The notes beneath the pieces are model-generated. The model ran no database searches. It had not been told where the DNA came from and saw nothing but the letters and a program-made list of their open reading frames with translations. Shown here in pieces: positions 62,963 through 64,000 of a stretch of DNA of 64,000 nt (position 1 is its first letter; each line of letters opens with the position of its first letter). The stretch covers positions 1-64,000 of the forward strand of contig CAWJFC010000028.1 of assembly GCA_963841945.1 (NCBI GenBank), written 5' to 3'. This stretch comes from Acidiflorens sp963841945 (GTDB taxonomy: Bacteria > Acidobacteriota > Terriglobia > Terriglobales > Acidobacteriaceae). A program made the translations under genes and the position numbers.

Positions 62963-64000
62963 TTACGCGCGGGCCGCAATTTTTCCGGGAACGCGAACCC
63001 GAACGGTGTGCGGAACGCCGCGCAGCTTGGCAAGAAGGTCTTCGTCGCAGGCGCGGTTGATGTCATAGATGGCATAACCGAGGTTGCCGCGCGTATCGAG
63101 AACCTGGCGCTCGATGTTAATGCCCTGGTCGGCGAGAATGTCATTGATGGCGCGGAGAATTCCGGGGACGTTGTGGTGGATGTGCATCAGGCGATGGGAG
63201 CCGGGCTCGTAGTCGAGATGGCAGTGCGGCAGGTTGACGCTCATCAGCGAATTGCCGCTCTGGAAATATTCGATCATCTTGGCGGAAACGAACTGGCCGA
63301 TATTCTGCTGCGCCTCTTCGGTGCTGCCGCCGATGTGGGGAGTGAGAATTACGTTGGGCAGTCCCTGGAGCGGGCTGGAGAACTGCCCACCGCTCTCCGG
63401 CTCCTGGGGAAAGACGTCGACGGCCGCACCGGCGAGCTTGCCGGATTTCAAATGGCGCGCCAGCGCTTCGTGATCGACGACGAATCCTCGGCTCAGGTTG
63501 ATGAGGCACGCGCCATCCTTCATCGAGGCCAGTTCTTCTTCGCCCATCAGGTTCTGGTTCTGCTGCTTGCCGTCGACGTGCAGGGTGATGACGTCGGAGG
63601 TCTCGAGCAGCTCGCGGAAGCTGACGGCGCGCGCATTACCGCGGGCCAGCACATGGGCTACGTCATGAAACACGACGCGCATGCCCATGGCTTCAGCGAG
63701 GTCTGAAATCTGAGAACCGATCTTGCCGTAGCCGACGATGCCAAGCGTAAGACCACGGACTTCGTGCGATCCAGCGGAGGATTTGTTCCAGTCGCCTTTG
63801 TGCAGGCGGGTGCTGGCTTCGAACGTTCGGCGCAAGAGCAGAATGATTTCGCCCATGGCCAGTTCCGCAACGGAGCGGCTGTTGGAATGCGGATCGTTGA
63901 AGACGGCAATGCCACGGTCGCTCGAAGCTGCGCGATCGATTTTATCGACGCCGATGCAGAAGGCTCCGATGGCGACCAGTTCAGGCGAGGCCGCGAGCAC
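62963..64000 (-). CDS. serA: D-3-phosphoglycerate dehydrogenase, partial at window edge
   Basis: 345 residues of the C-terminal part; the start is beyond 64000. Catalyses the NAD-dependent first step of serine synthesis from 3-phosphoglycerate. NAD motif GIVGYGKIGSQ, the conserved INLSRGFVVDHEAL, catalytic His in TPHIGGSTEEAQ, and a C-terminal ACT domain (HIHHNVPGILRAINDILADQ) for serine feedback. IGAFCIGVDKIDRAA near the beginning is the E. coli-type pattern, so the full protein should be about 410 residues, with about 65 missing. Confidence 0.93.
   Translation of the reverse strand: MLAASPELVAIGAFCIGVDKIDRAASSDRGIAVFNDPHSNSRSVAELAMGEIILLLRRTFEASTRLHKGDWNKSSAGSHEVRGLTLGIVGYGKIGSQISDLAEAMGMRVVFHDVAHVLARGNARAVSFRELLETSDVITLHVDGKQQNQNLMGEEELASMKDGACLINLSRGFVVDHEALARHLKSGKLAGAAVDVFPQEPESGGQFSSPLQGLPNVILTPHIGGSTEEAQQNIGQFVSAKMIEYFQSGNSLMSVNLPHCHLDYEPGSHRLMHIHHNVPGILRAINDILADQGINIERQVLDTRGNLGYAIYDINRACDEDLLAKLRGVPHTVRVRVPGKIAARA

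Noticed and set aside
1..64000. CRISPR arrays
   Set aside because: Tandem arrays seen have units of 7-15 bp with no unique spacers; none fits a CRISPR.

Overview
The window looks like a chromosomal piece of an Acidobacteriota genome, probably class Terriglobia (inference from gene content and GC-rich composition; no rRNA is present to settle it). Typical markers are a winged-helix/TPR membrane regulator, several secreted GloVer-repeat proteins, a large TonB-dependent receptor with an N-terminal carboxypeptidase-regulatory domain, M13 and VPS10/sortilin-like secreted proteins, a DUF4139 protein and a sulfatase-TPR protein.

Layout. 0-6 kb: frameshifted regulator, then three tandem GloVer paralogs (a fourth lies at 58 kb). 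6-12 kb: VPS10-like propeller and M13 metallopeptidase. 12-18 kb: housekeeping genes (GNAT, rsmI, yqeY-like, class V aminotransferase, site-2 protease, rsmD). 18-24 kb: a leftward cytochrome c maturation cluster (ccmF, ccmH, a CcmI-like protein, a secreted carboxypeptidase-regulatory protein) interrupted by a brnT-brnA toxin-antitoxin pair. 23.8-26.3 kb: SET-domain gene between two inverted-repeat elements, then gatC-gatA. 26-33 kb: DUF4139, small methyltransferase, DinB and sulfatase-TPR genes. 33-38 kb: a double-kinase hybrid sensor and a PhoU-like protein.

38.4-45.9 kb is the most unusual part. A complete tRNA-Glu(CTC) and its 3' flank are partly duplicated 7.2 kb away. Between the two copies lies an operon of an ABC exporter (frameshifted) and a GT84-type glucan synthase that lacks the usual C-terminal GH94 domain. 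It resembles an ndvA/ndvB-type glucan locus inside a tRNA-targeted island with no visible integrase. A short scar at 6.33-6.43 kb resembles the two outer edges of that operon.

46-64 kb: TonB receptor with a clear terminator, double VOC protein, small basic protein, threonine aldolase, RND efflux pair, fourth GloVer protein, BON protein, a threonylcarbamoyl-AMP synthase broken by two frameshifts, a secreted PQQ-type propeller, and serA cut by the window edge.

Two general features stand out. First, there is a rich set of small repeats: a four-copy paired-hairpin family, heptamer arrays, CCACGGAG inverted repeats, and a 13-bp array running into the gatA start. Second, five genes carry apparent frameshifts, which suggests either uncorrected sequencing indels or unusual decay.
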